From: Mucilaginibacter sp. 14171R-50
Lineage (GTDB): Bacteria; Bacteroidota; Bacteroidia; Sphingobacteriales; Sphingobacteriaceae
Length of the DNA stretch: 64,000 nucleotides
Direction of reading: 5' to 3'
Assembly: GCF_010093045.1 (NCBI RefSeq)
Contig: NZ_CP048115.1
Coordinates: 1,488,001 to 1,552,000, forward strand
In this document: positions 52,193 to 60,518 of the stretch, in pieces
Position numbering within the stretch: the stretch's first letter is position 1
How the letters are laid out: each line of letters begins with the position of its first letter
Notes under the pieces: generated by a model
Seen by the model: the letters and a program-made list of their open reading frames with translations, nothing else
Databases searched by the model: none
Told to the model about the DNA's origin: nothing
Made by a program: the position numbers and the translations under genes

Positions 52193-53893
52193 TCAGGCGG
52201 GTAAGGTATACCTCTCCATTATCATTTTGAATATTGCCTGCCTGGAAGCCCGGCTGTCGTCCGTCCCGTTTTCAACCTGCTCAGCAGCAACGGCCAAACT
52301 TTCATCTTTTACAGAGTGACGGAACCAGTTGGAATAGTCATGACGACGTAGATGGTATGACCAGGTATCATCATCTACGCCGCTTCCCATCTGAATGAAC
52401 ATCATCAGGTTATTAGCTTTCAGATTGAGGCGGTGAGCAGGGCCATTAAAATAGAAGCTATTGTAACCCATATCGCCGGTTGCATACTTGCGTTTATGCC
52501 TCATGAGCAGCGAGCCCGGCAGGTCACTTTTAACCAGCCGCAAATGGGGCCGGTTTTTTTGCCAAACCAGTACTTCGCCTTTTTGAAACGACTGATTTTC
52601 AGGCATAGGGAGGTCAGCAGATAATATGTGGGCCACTGATCGCATGGTCTGGTCGGGCGCTTCGCCCATAACCAGCGCAGTATTTATCCTTTTAACCAAT
52701 TCCCGGTCCAGCAGTTCGGGCCTTGTGGTGATGGCCATAAAGCTGTTAAACTCTACCGGGAATTCTACCTGGCGGGAGCTGTGCTGATGCGGCATCAGGT
52801 GATGAGCCTCATCCATGATGATAAAGTGCGGATGACCCGTAGCTTTCCGAAGCCCGGCAACTGCCTGCGCTAACTTGTTGAAATAGGCGGGGCGGTCATC
52901 CAGCGGAACGGCCAGAATGCATACGATCACGTTTTCATCGGCCCTGGTCAGCAAGGCTGTTACTTCACCTATCTGGGGCGGATGGTCTCCGTCACCAATC
53001 GTAAGTATGCCAGGTAAGTCCTGATAATCACCCTCAGGATCAATGAGGCAGAATTGATAAGCTTTTGCAATCAATTTTTCGATAAAGGCAGCAGCCAGTG
53101 TGGTTTTCCCGAAACCGGAAGTACCCGCAAGTAATATCCGCTCGCCATAGGGGCATACCTCAAATAAACTACCGTTCATTTCTTTGCCTAATGACAAGTA
53201 GTGCCGGGACAAGCAAGGATCGATCTGCGCCAGATCATCATCTATCAGCCGTTGAATAAGCTGCATCACACCTTCGCCCGCAGGCCTGTCGGTAGTCCAG
53301 TCTGCAATTTGGCAAACCTGCGGCAGGGCATTTTGAACAGCTACAGCGCATTCCGCCGTAAGCAGCATAGCGGTATCATTCTCCGCATCGCCAATAGCTA
53401 CCGAGTTATGTTCAGACATCTGCAACTCGCGTAATGCCTGGTGCAGGCCGGTGGCCTTGTTTATACCGGGCGGCAATACCATTACGGCACCTTTATTAAA
53501 GATCAGCTGATATTCTAAACCTGCGGTCTTTATCGCGTTCAAAAAAACCTGCTGATGCGGCTCCCGGCCGGCAACAATTACATGCCCTATGGCAACAGGC
53601 ACCGCCTGATCCTCTAAAAAATCGATAAATTCCTTTGGTGGGGGTGAACCCAGCAGCGCCAAAGTGAGGGTTGCCGGACAATAGATCACCGCACCGTTTT
53701 CTGCTACGATACGATCGAATACAACGTACTCGGGAAATACTGCTTTTAACTCTTCCAACTGGCGCCCGGTTACCAGAATAAGCTTCCTCCCGGTTGCCTT
53801 AAGCGCTTTAAGCGCCTGGATAGCTTCAGGCATAACCCGGTCGTTACTGGCAAGTGTGCCGTCATAATCAGTAATGAAGCAATGGTATCGCAT
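52193..53893 (-). CDS. HAD-phosphatase / P-loop ATPase fusion protein
   Basis: 566 residues. N-terminal Cof-type (IIB) HAD domain: DYDGT (D9, D11), LILVTGR, GDAENDTAMLL (168-178). It then joins a P-loop domain with Walker A GTSGFGKT (257-264), a FILIDPEGDY-like LIDPEGDYQ segment and Walker B FIIMDEAHHL (357-366), as in HerA/VirB4-like ATPases. The C terminus carries a conserved NLMMFIQMGSGVDDDTW/YHLRRHDYSNWFR region. I know of no assigned function for the fusion. The start MRYHCF at 53893 is chosen because the predicted transcript begins near 53906. Confidence 0.8.
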   Translation of the reverse strand: MRYHCFITDYDGTLASNDRVMPEAIQALKALKATGRKLILVTGRQLEELKAVFPEYVVFDRIVAENGAVIYCPATLTLALLGSPPPKEFIDFLEDQAVPVAIGHVIVAGREPHQQVFLNAIKTAGLEYQLIFNKGAVMVLPPGINKATGLHQALRELQMSEHNSVAIGDAENDTAMLLTAECAVAVQNALPQVCQIADWTTDRPAGEGVMQLIQRLIDDDLAQIDPCLSRHYLSLGKEMNGSLFEVCPYGERILLAGTSGFGKTTLAAAFIEKLIAKAYQFCLIDPEGDYQDLPGILTIGDGDHPPQIGEVTALLTRADENVIVCILAVPLDDRPAYFNKLAQAVAGLRKATGHPHFIIMDEAHHLMPHQHSSRQVEFPVEFNSFMAITTRPELLDRELVKRINTALVMGEAPDQTMRSVAHILSADLPMPENQSFQKGEVLVWQKNRPHLRLVKSDLPGSLLMRHKRKYATGDMGYNSFYFNGPAHRLNLKANNLMMFIQMGSGVDDDTWSYHLRRHDYSNWFRHSVKDESLAVAAEQVENGTDDSRASRQAIFKMIMERYTLPA

Positions 53894-53941
53894 AGCAAGT
53901 GATTGATAAACAAAGCTTTTGATTCTGTAAATAAGCTGCAA

Positions 53942-53953
53942 TGACTTTAGTCA
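53942..53953. promoter_or_regulatory. FNR-type box before HAD-ATPase gene
   Basis: TGAC-TTTA-GTCA. Minus strand AAGCTTTG at 53918-53911 has TTT 33.5 bp from the centre; leader about 13 bases. Confidence 0.72.
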
Positions 53954-53997
53954 GGCAGATAACTGATCGCCAACAGCCTGCAGATCATCCACCCGGG

Positions 53998-54009
53998 TGA
54001 TAAATATCA
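53998..54009. promoter_or_regulatory. FNR-type box before SDR 54063
   Basis: TGAT-AAAT-ATCA. Plus strand GACCTTTG at 54033-54040 has TTT 33.5 bp from the centre; leader about 18 bases. Each of the two divergent genes here has its own box. Confidence 0.73.
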
Positions 54010-54062
54010 TTTAAGTTACCGTCGCCAAATATGACCTTTGTAACTCAACAAAAACGACAAAC

Positions 54063-54812
54063 ATGAAAAATTTGGAAAACAAGGTAGCTATCATCACCGG
54101 TGCAGCTTCGGGCATTGGCAAGGCCATAGCGCTGCTTTACGCAGCCGAAGGCGCAAAACTGGTTCTTTCAGACATTAATACTGAGCACGGCGAAGCCGTT
54201 GTGGGGGAGATCAAAAGCAAAGGTGGTGAAGCGATATTCCTTCAGACAGATACTTCTTTACCTGTTGCAAATGAAAAGCTGGTTGAAAACGCCATTAAGC
54301 AGTTTGGTGGCTTGCACATAGCTGTTAATAACGCGGGCATCGGCGGTCCGTTGAGTCAGGTGGCCGAGTATCCGTTAGAAGGCTGGGATAAGGTGATCAG
54401 TACCAACCTTTCCGGGGTGTTTTATGGCATGCATTACCAGGTTCCGGCAATTATCAATTCAGGTGGAGGAAGTATTGTAAACATGGCCTCTATCCTGGGT
54501 AAAGTAGCAACAAAGGGTTCGCCGGCCTATGTTGCAGCCAAACATGGCGTAATTGGTTTAACTGAAGCGGCTGCGCTTGAATACGCCGATAAAGGCGTGC
54601 GTATCAATAGCATAGGCCCCGGATATATCCGTACACCTTTATTGGATATGCTTGACGAAAGCGCGTTAAACGCTGTGAAAGCATTACACCCCATGGGCCG
54701 CCTGGGTACGGCGGAAGAAGTTGCCGAATTAGCGCTGTGGCTCAATTCAGACAAAGCCTCGTTTGTTACCGGCTCGTATTACAATATTGATGGTGGTTAT
54801 CTGGCGCAGTAA
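54063..54812 (+). CDS. short-chain dehydrogenase/reductase
   Basis: 249 residues. TGAASGIGKAIALLYA, NNAGIGG, SPAYVAAKHG (YxxxK) and a C-terminal SYYNIDGGYLAQ. Classical NAD(P)-dependent SDR, unknown substrate. Followed after 12 bases by a flippase-like membrane protein, with which it shares an operon. Confidence 0.88.
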   Translation: MKNLENKVAIITGAASGIGKAIALLYAAEGAKLVLSDINTEHGEAVVGEIKSKGGEAIFLQTDTSLPVANEKLVENAIKQFGGLHIAVNNAGIGGPLSQVAEYPLEGWDKVISTNLSGVFYGMHYQVPAIINSGGGSIVNMASILGKVATKGSPAYVAAKHGVIGLTEAAALEYADKGVRINSIGPGYIRTPLLDMLDESALNAVKALHPMGRLGTAEEVAELALWLNSDKASFVTGSYYNIDGGYLAQ

Positions 54813-54824
54813 ACGATATGTGGC

Positions 54825-55817
54825 ATGAGAAAAGCAGCTGTGTTCAGGCCGGCGCGAATCCTTTTTTACATACTATCGCTACTGGTCTTTTACCTCGCTA
54901 TCCGGTACATCGGAACGTTAAAAGATATCCGTTTGCTTTTGGCACAAATGAGCGCGGCCTGGCTTATCCTGGCCGTTACTGCCCAGGTAACAACTTATTT
55001 GTTAAACGTGATGATCTTTCGAACACTTTTGAATGGCCAAACCGGCACTGCCGGCTTCATTACGCTTTTTAAACTGTCCATTGTTATTCTCTTTGTTAAT
55101 CAGGCTTTGCCAAGCGGGGGAATAAGTGGTAATGGTTACCTGTTCCGTCAACTGGTGAAAAGGAAAGTGCCGGTTGCAAAAGCATATCAGGCGCTGGTTT
55201 TAGAATCAATTACGTATTACCTGGCCTTTATATTTTTATTGACCGGGCTGTATGCCTGGGTATGGCATCAGCCCGGTCACCAGCCTGTAATGAGCTATAC
55301 GGTTCTTATCGGGTGCGTATTTTTTTGCTGCCTTGGTGCATTGATGCTGGGTATCAGTAATCGACGCACAATTTCGTATCTGCTGCCAAAGCTTAACCGC
55401 ATACGTTGGTTGAAGCGTTACATCGCAAACAGTGGCTTGCTTACCCTTTCAAAAAGCGGAAACGCGGATTGGAAGGATCTTTTCAAGGATAAGAAAGCTT
55501 TGATTTGCGCGGTGTTTTACCATATGAGCATCCTGGTTTGTGACGCGGTCACGGTATTTGCCATTATACATGGTTTTCATGTTACCTTGCATCCGGCCTT
55601 AATCATGTACGGCCTGTTATTAAGCCTGGTAATCGGTTCTCTCCCCATATCGCCGGGTGCGCTGATAGCGTATGAAAGTGCCATGACTTATTTTTACACG
55701 GTACTGGGCTTACCGGTTCACGCGGCGCTTATTGTTACCCTGCTTTTTCGCTTCTTCTCGTTTTGGCTGCCTATACCTATTGGCCTGGCGCTTTACCGCA
55801 ACCTTCGCCATCGTTAA
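54825..55817 (+). CDS. UPF0104 / LPG-synthase-type membrane protein
   Basis: 330 residues, about eight membrane helices, with motifs of the AglD2/UPF0104 family (NQALPSGGISGNGYLFRQLVKRKVP, SLPISPGALIAYESAMTYFY). This is the membrane part of MprF-like flippases; there is no C-terminal synthase domain, so a lipid or undecaprenyl-linked flipping role is possible. An overlapping reading from 54818 in another frame is not a gene. Confidence 0.82.
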   Translation: MRKAAVFRPARILFYILSLLVFYLAIRYIGTLKDIRLLLAQMSAAWLILAVTAQVTTYLLNVMIFRTLLNGQTGTAGFITLFKLSIVILFVNQALPSGGISGNGYLFRQLVKRKVPVAKAYQALVLESITYYLAFIFLLTGLYAWVWHQPGHQPVMSYTVLIGCVFFCCLGALMLGISNRRTISYLLPKLNRIRWLKRYIANSGLLTLSKSGNADWKDLFKDKKALICAVFYHMSILVCDAVTVFAIIHGFHVTLHPALIMYGLLLSLVIGSLPISPGALIAYESAMTYFYTVLGLPVHAALIVTLLFRFFSFWLPIPIGLALYRNLRHR

Positions 55818-55825
55818 TATCAGCG

Positions 55826-55837
55826 TGACCAGGATCA
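55826..55837. promoter_or_regulatory. FNR-type box before Usp 55911
   Basis: TGAC-CAGG-ATCA. CTATTTTG at 55882-55889 has TTTG 54.5 bp from the centre, a class I-like spacing. Leader about 17 bases to the ATG at 55911. Confidence 0.65.
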
Positions 55838-55910
55838 TTTTTCGCGCTGCCAGCCGTCAGTGGATGGCGCCTCCGCTAAGGCTATTTTGCAGGTATTTCA
55901 GATTACGTTT

Positions 55911-56771
55911 ATGAAAATGATACTGGTTTTAACAGATTTCTCGCGGAATTCGGCTCACGCAGCCCGTTCAGCCGCCTGGCTGGCGGAAAAATTCCACGCA
56001 GGCCTGCTGCTATGGAACTGTTCACCAAAGATACCTATAATGCCGGGCTACCTGGGAGGTGCTGCAGTAGCCGAAGCGGTGGCCGGAACCGGGGAAGGCG
56101 AAGGGTTGCTTGATGTGGCGGTGCGACAATTAGACGACTATATTAGCAGCACCGGCGGCACATACAAGCCACGATTATTTACCTGTTACAAGGAAGGAAG
56201 CCTGGAAAGGGAACTGGCCCTGCAATTGGACGAACACCCGGTTGAGCTGATCGTGATGGGTTCGGCAGCTTCGTCGTGCAGCGTTGAACATGTTTTTAGC
56301 GGAAGCGACACATTCAAAGTTCTTGAAACAGCAACATGCCCTGTATTGGTTGTGCCGCCAAGAGCTGGTTTGGATCAATTGGAAAAGATAGTTTTTGCCA
56401 CTGATTTTGAACCGCAGGATCTAAACGCGCTTCGCCATCTTCAGGAACTATTTTCGATGTTTGATTTGGATATCGAACTGGTGCATGTTACGCTGAATGG
56501 CGATAAGGATGATTCTACCATCGCTAAAGAAAAGCAGTTCCTGACGCAATTGAGCGGGTTTGATAAACCGATCAACTATAAAGAGATCCGGGGGAAAGAT
56601 GTTACCGGCCGTTTGAACCGCATCAGTAAACAAACGGGTGCCGACCTGCTTTCAATGACGCATCACCAATATTCGGTATTTAAAAGACTGCTGACCTACA
56701 GCCAGGCCAAAAAAGAACTGGCACATCAAAAAATACCGTTGTTATTATTCCCCTTTAATGCTAAAAGGTGA
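55911..56771 (+). CDS. tandem universal stress protein
   Basis: 286 residues, two Usp domains: MKMILVLTDFSRNSAHAARSA ... MGSAASSCSVEHVFSGSDTFKVL...CPVLVVPP, then LEKIVFATDFEPQDLNALR. The nucleotide motif is partly kept (G-x2-A-x9-GS). The start is the ATG at 55911; an upstream ATG at 55860 precedes the predicted transcript start. Single gene. Confidence 0.9.
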   Translation: MKMILVLTDFSRNSAHAARSAAWLAEKFHAGLLLWNCSPKIPIMPGYLGGAAVAEAVAGTGEGEGLLDVAVRQLDDYISSTGGTYKPRLFTCYKEGSLERELALQLDEHPVELIVMGSAASSCSVEHVFSGSDTFKVLETATCPVLVVPPRAGLDQLEKIVFATDFEPQDLNALRHLQELFSMFDLDIELVHVTLNGDKDDSTIAKEKQFLTQLSGFDKPINYKEIRGKDVTGRLNRISKQTGADLLSMTHHQYSVFKRLLTYSQAKKELAHQKIPLLLFPFNAKR

Positions 56772-56903
56772 TGATTGTCAGCGTTTGGGAAGCGCCGGCG
56801 ACTGGTGGCAAACTGAGCGCACACCTGATCTAGTACCCTTGACCGGCAGGGACACCGGGGTAAAGCGATAAGTTTACAGATACAGCTATCAGAAATCTAC
56901 CCT

Positions 56904-57914
56904 TCACTCACCCCTGATGCGCCGGTAGAGTGACCGAACTGCCTGCTTGTTCCAGCCTGCCAGCCTGCCGCGTTGAACAGCCAATCTGTTATCATTTGGC
57001 TGTTCAGGGAAGTAATAAAAGGCAAATGCCGCCCGAGGATTTTGCCAGCCAATGATCTGGCCGAAACGCAGGTCGTTAAATACAAGGGTATCCTTACGCA
57101 TTTCTGCCGTGTAGAATTGTGGCGAAAAGCGAATAAGCTGCTGAACGGTGGCCTGGTGCTTAGCCCTGGCCAGTAAATAGGCATTACGCGGGAAATAATG
57201 CAGGGACAGGTGTTCTTCGTTATCAAAAACCGAATAATAGGTTGTATAATAACCGCTATCTGTGCCGGCTACAATATACCATAACCAATTTTGTAGCGGC
57301 GCGGGCGTGCTCATGTAACGAGAGTAGGTTATCTTTTGGCGTTTTAGCAATTCGGTTACCCTTTGGTCGACTATCTTTTTATGGGCGCCGCAATACAACA
57401 CGTAAAAAAATGCCATCCCTAATCCAAAAATACTCCAGATCCGTCTGCGTATAACACTGTTTTTCGCAAATAGCAGCATCAAACAAGTGCTTAAGGGCCA
57501 CATCAATAAAAAAGGGTCGGCAACGTAAATAATATTAAACGCTACACGCCCGGTACTAAAGGGCTCCCACCAGCCGGTGCCATAGTTGTTGAGGGCATCC
57601 AGGATATCATGCAATAAAATGGCGATCCAGATGAACAAAAACCACTTGCTCCAGTTCATATCTGCGTTACGGGGCCGGCGGTAGGCAAAAGTAGCCAGCA
57701 AAAGCGCTATTATTATACTGGTTATAAAAGAATGCGTAATACCACGATGTGCCAGCAATGCGGCGGGCGTGGGCAGCCAAAGGGCGGTTACCACATCAAT
57801 ATCCGGCAAACTGTGCAACACCGCCCCCCAAACCAGCGCACGTTTACCCAGGTAACGGCCAGCAATGGCTTCGCCTAAGCACGCGCCGAGCGTCAGATGT
57901 GTCAGGATATCCAT
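56904..57914 (-). CDS. YdjM/YbcI-type membrane-bound metal-dependent hydrolase
   Basis: 336 residues. N terminus MDILTHLTLGACLGEAI then LPDIDVV and HRGITHSF with several membrane helices and a second LHDILDAL motif: the DUF457 pattern of conserved His/Asp thought to bind metal. A soluble C-terminal half of about 150 residues is unassigned. Behind the box at 57975-57986, for which TATCTTGC at 57929-57922 is placed at 55.5 bp. Confidence 0.85.
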   Translation of the reverse strand: MDILTHLTLGACLGEAIAGRYLGKRALVWGAVLHSLPDIDVVTALWLPTPAALLAHRGITHSFITSIIIALLLATFAYRRPRNADMNWSKWFLFIWIAILLHDILDALNNYGTGWWEPFSTGRVAFNIIYVADPFLLMWPLSTCLMLLFAKNSVIRRRIWSIFGLGMAFFYVLYCGAHKKIVDQRVTELLKRQKITYSRYMSTPAPLQNWLWYIVAGTDSGYYTTYYSVFDNEEHLSLHYFPRNAYLLARAKHQATVQQLIRFSPQFYTAEMRKDTLVFNDLRFGQIIGWQNPRAAFAFYYFPEQPNDNRLAVQRGRLAGWNKQAVRSLYRRIRGE

Positions 57915-57974
57915 AATCAGTGCAAGATAAACCCGGCTTAGCTTATTGACGCTGACTAAAAACAGCCCGTCGCA

Positions 57975-57986
57975 TGATCGTTATCA
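57975..57986. promoter_or_regulatory. FNR-type box between the hydrolase and Usp 58038
   Basis: TGAT-CGTT-ATCA within the repeat GCATGAT/ATCATGC (57972-57989). Minus: TATCTTGC at 57929-57922, 55.5 bp. Plus: GAGCTTAG at 58010-58017, 33.5 bp, a weak -7 match. Confidence 0.65.
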
Positions 57987-58037
57987 TGCTAATTTCCGGT
58001 AGCATTCACGAGCTTAGATCGTTTAAGTACCGTAATT

Positions 58038-58895
58038 ATGAAATGTGTTTTGATTCTGACGGATTTCTCGGCCGCCGCCAGGTGCGCAGCAGAGCAGGCG
58101 CTGTTCATCGCAGCGCAGATGAACGCCGAAATTTGGCTGGTTAACGTTTATCCTATCACGCCGTATCTGCCATCGGTGGGTTCGGCCGTACTTCAGGAGC
58201 CTACTGCTGTCCAAAAGCGGCATGATAGTATGGTGAAATTGAACCGGGAAGTGCGGCGGCTGGAGCGTATCAAGCTTCCCGGGCAGCGTCCGGTGGTACG
58301 CCCCATCGCGCTTGAAGGACAGCTTGCCGAGTGTGTAGCAGGGCTGGCGCACAGGAAAAAAAGCCGGTTGATTGCCATGGGGGTATCCGGCAAGTCTTAC
58401 GGCGATATGCTGTTTAGCGGCGATGTAAAGACGGTATTGCAGCAAGTCCGTTGCCCCATATTGGCTACGCCGGGCAACCGCGTAAGTTACGGGATACATC
58501 ATGTTTTGTTTGCTACAGACCTGGCCGCCGCAGACGAGGCTGTTATAGGCGATCTTGTTGATTTAACGGCACGCCTTAAAGCCCGGCTAACCATAGGTCA
58601 CGTGTCTCCCAGGGTTGTTATCCCAGATTTTGCGGAAGAAAGCAGCACTTCGGCCTTCAGCCAAAAGATCAAAAGCTTATATCCTGCAACCCGCCATACG
58701 AGCGCGAGGGCCACGAAGGTTATTGAAGGACTGGACACCATGCAAGCAGAAACAGGGGTAGATATTATTGCCCTGCGCTATCGAAAACATCCTTTTTGGT
58801 ACCACCTATTTCATGAAAACCCGTTGAAGGAGTTACTCAATAAGGGGAATACTTCCTTACTGATCTTTCCGGATAACGCAGTAGAACATGACTAA
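58038..58895 (+). CDS. tandem universal stress protein
   Basis: 285 residues, two Usp domains: MKCVLILTDFSAAARCAAEQA with MGVSGKSYGDMLFSGDVKTVL...CPILATPG (glycine pattern G-x2-G-x9-G kept, final S changed to D), then IHHVLFATDLAAADEAV. Its end overlaps the cdsA-like start, so it is co-translated with phospholipid synthesis genes, an unusual link. Confidence 0.9.
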   Translation: MKCVLILTDFSAAARCAAEQALFIAAQMNAEIWLVNVYPITPYLPSVGSAVLQEPTAVQKRHDSMVKLNREVRRLERIKLPGQRPVVRPIALEGQLAECVAGLAHRKKSRLIAMGVSGKSYGDMLFSGDVKTVLQQVRCPILATPGNRVSYGIHHVLFATDLAAADEAVIGDLVDLTARLKARLTIGHVSPRVVIPDFAEESSTSAFSQKIKSLYPATRHTSARATKVIEGLDTMQAETGVDIIALRYRKHPFWYHLFHENPLKELLNKGNTSLLIFPDNAVEHD

Positions 58896-59709
58896 TTTTA
58901 AAACACGCGTTTTAACCGGTATCGCATTGGTAACGGTTATTCTTGGCGGTATATGGCTGGGGTCAGTTTATTTCGCAGGTTTGCTGGTGATAATCAACAT
59001 GCTAAGCCTGCGGGAGTTTTACCGACTGTTGGAGACGCCGGATACAAGGCCTGCCGGCACGGCGGGGTACTTTCTTTCCAGCAGCCTTATCATCACCACT
59101 TACATAGTAAGCAGCGGTATGGGCGGTTGGGAGTGGTTGCTACTCAATTTGGCGGTTGGTTTCGGTATTTTTGTCGCGTCGCTTTACGGGCCTGGTTACA
59201 GGCCTTTTCAATCATTAGCGGTCACTTTTTTAGGAATCATCTGCATTTGTTTGCCGCTGTGTTGTTTCCTGGCGCTGCCCTTCCTGCCCAAACCAGGGAA
59301 TATATATCATGCTCAAATCCCTTTAAGTGTCTTTTTGCTGCTCTGGTCAAATGACAGTGGAGCTTACCTATGTGGAAAACTAACAGGTAAACATCCTTTA
59401 TTTAAACGCATCTCGCCAAAAAAAACCTGGGAAGGAAGTGTAGGCGGAGCAATAGTTTGCTTATTGATGGGCTACCTGATATCGCGGCATATTCTGTTGC
59501 TTACAATTGCAGACTGGCTGATGCTGACTTTCATCATCATCATCAGTGGCACCTATGGCGACCTGATCAAATCATTGCTGAAACGCAGTCTTAATGTGAA
59601 AGATTCGGGTACTATATTGCCGGGGCATGGCGGCATGCTGGACCGTTTCGATAGCCTTTTAGGTTCCGCTCCGTTTGTTTTGATTTACCTTATCATGGTT
59701 TGGCGATGA
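58888..59709 (+). CDS. cdsA: phosphatidate cytidylyltransferase
   Basis: 273 residues, about seven membrane helices. Makes CDP-diacylglycerol from CTP and phosphatidate. The family signature is clear: SPKKTWEGSVGGA and SLLKRSLNVKDSG..PGHGGMLDRFDSLLGSAPF. Probably a second, induced copy (a housekeeping cdsA would lie elsewhere), because it sits between a Usp and a CDP-alcohol phosphatidyltransferase behind an FNR-type box. Confidence 0.92.
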   Translation: MTNFKTRVLTGIALVTVILGGIWLGSVYFAGLLVIINMLSLREFYRLLETPDTRPAGTAGYFLSSSLIITTYIVSSGMGGWEWLLLNLAVGFGIFVASLYGPGYRPFQSLAVTFLGIICICLPLCCFLALPFLPKPGNIYHAQIPLSVFLLLWSNDSGAYLCGKLTGKHPLFKRISPKKTWEGSVGGAIVCLLMGYLISRHILLLTIADWLMLTFIIIISGTYGDLIKSLLKRSLNVKDSGTILPGHGGMLDRFDSLLGSAPFVLIYLIMVWR

Positions 59710-60275
59710 AAAAGATGAGTTACCAATTGATTAACCTGATCACATTTTACCGGCTGGCAGCTGCGCCTGTGCTGGTCATCCTATTGCTGTGCCATCAGTT
59801 TAACATTTTTAAATGGCTGCTGGCCATCAGTTTTTTTACGGACGCTATAGATGGCTGGCTGGCCCGCCGCTTCAAGGCGGTTAGTTTGATGGGGGCGCGT
59901 ATAGATTCCATCGCCGATGACCTGACTGTGTTGGTTGCCGTTTTAGGCATAGCGCTATTTCATGTCGATTTTTTATGCGCCGAATGGCAGTTGGTGGCCG
60001 CTTTGATTTTATTTTATATGCCGCAAAATAGCATCGCCCTTATTCGCTTCGGCAAATTAACCAGTTTTCATACATATCTGGCAAAGATAGCCGCTGTTCT
60101 TCAAGGCATGTTCCTGGTCCTGTTTTACTTTCTGGACGAACCATTGACTTACCTTTTTTATATTACCTCAATTTTTACGCTGCTTGATCTGGCGGAAGAG
60201 ATTGTGCTGGTACTGATCCTCCCAAAGTGGCAGGCGGATGTTAAAGGGCTATACTGGGTTCTCCGTCAAAATTGA
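59706..60275 (+). CDS. CDP-alcohol phosphatidyltransferase
   Basis: 189 residues, about six membrane helices. The catalytic motif is complete: DAIDGWLARR.. with G and two D, in the D-x2-DG-x2-AR-x8-G-x3-D-x3-D pattern (TDAIDGWLAR then GARIDSIADD). It joins CDP-diacylglycerol with an alcohol (glycerol phosphate, serine or inositol phosphate; the sequence does not decide) to give a phospholipid. The ATG at 59706 overlaps the cdsA stop; a TTG at 59700 is the alternative. Confidence 0.87.
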   Translation: MKKMSYQLINLITFYRLAAAPVLVILLLCHQFNIFKWLLAISFFTDAIDGWLARRFKAVSLMGARIDSIADDLTVLVAVLGIALFHVDFLCAEWQLVAALILFYMPQNSIALIRFGKLTSFHTYLAKIAAVLQGMFLVLFYFLDEPLTYLFYITSIFTLLDLAEEIVLVLILPKWQADVKGLYWVLRQN

Positions 60276-60276
60276 C

Positions 60277-60510
60277 TTATTCATTTTCCAGGATATTTTT
60301 ACGCTCGCGATATTCATCTTTTGTAATTTCGCCCGCGGCAAAACGCTTTTTCAAAATGTCCAGCGGGGAATCTCGTCTTTTGCGTTGCCCCGGAATATCG
60401 TAAGGTGTGGCAAATATCCAGATCAGTAAACAAACCCAAAGAAACCACCATACCAAGTGCATTCCCCAATAGTAATAGTTTGTAAAAAAGTCTCTCATTG
60501 GTTTAAGCAT
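60277..60510 (-). CDS. small SHOCT-domain membrane protein
   Basis: 77 residues: one or two hydrophobic helices at the N terminus (YYWGMHLVWWFLWVCLLIWIFA) and a SHOCT domain at the end (LDILKKRFAAGEITKDEYRERKNIL). SHOCT is a short oligomerisation/binding module. Starts at 60510 or 60498 are both possible. Last gene of the operon with the 53-residue protein and the Usp upstream. Confidence 0.83.
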   Translation of the reverse strand: MLKPMRDFFTNYYYWGMHLVWWFLWVCLLIWIFATPYDIPGQRKRRDSPLDILKKRFAAGEITKDEYRERKNILENE

Positions 60511-60518
60511 TAAAAGTT

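Noticed and set aside
56769..56780. TGAT-GATT-GTCA match to the box consensus right after Usp 55911
   Set aside because: No TAnnTTTG-like element at 33.5 or 55.5 bp on either strand and no gene starting nearby; the first bases are a stop codon. Treated as chance.
56772..56835. 20-residue open frame starting at the same place
   Set aside because: Too short, no promoter, no overlap with a neighbour and no recognisable features.
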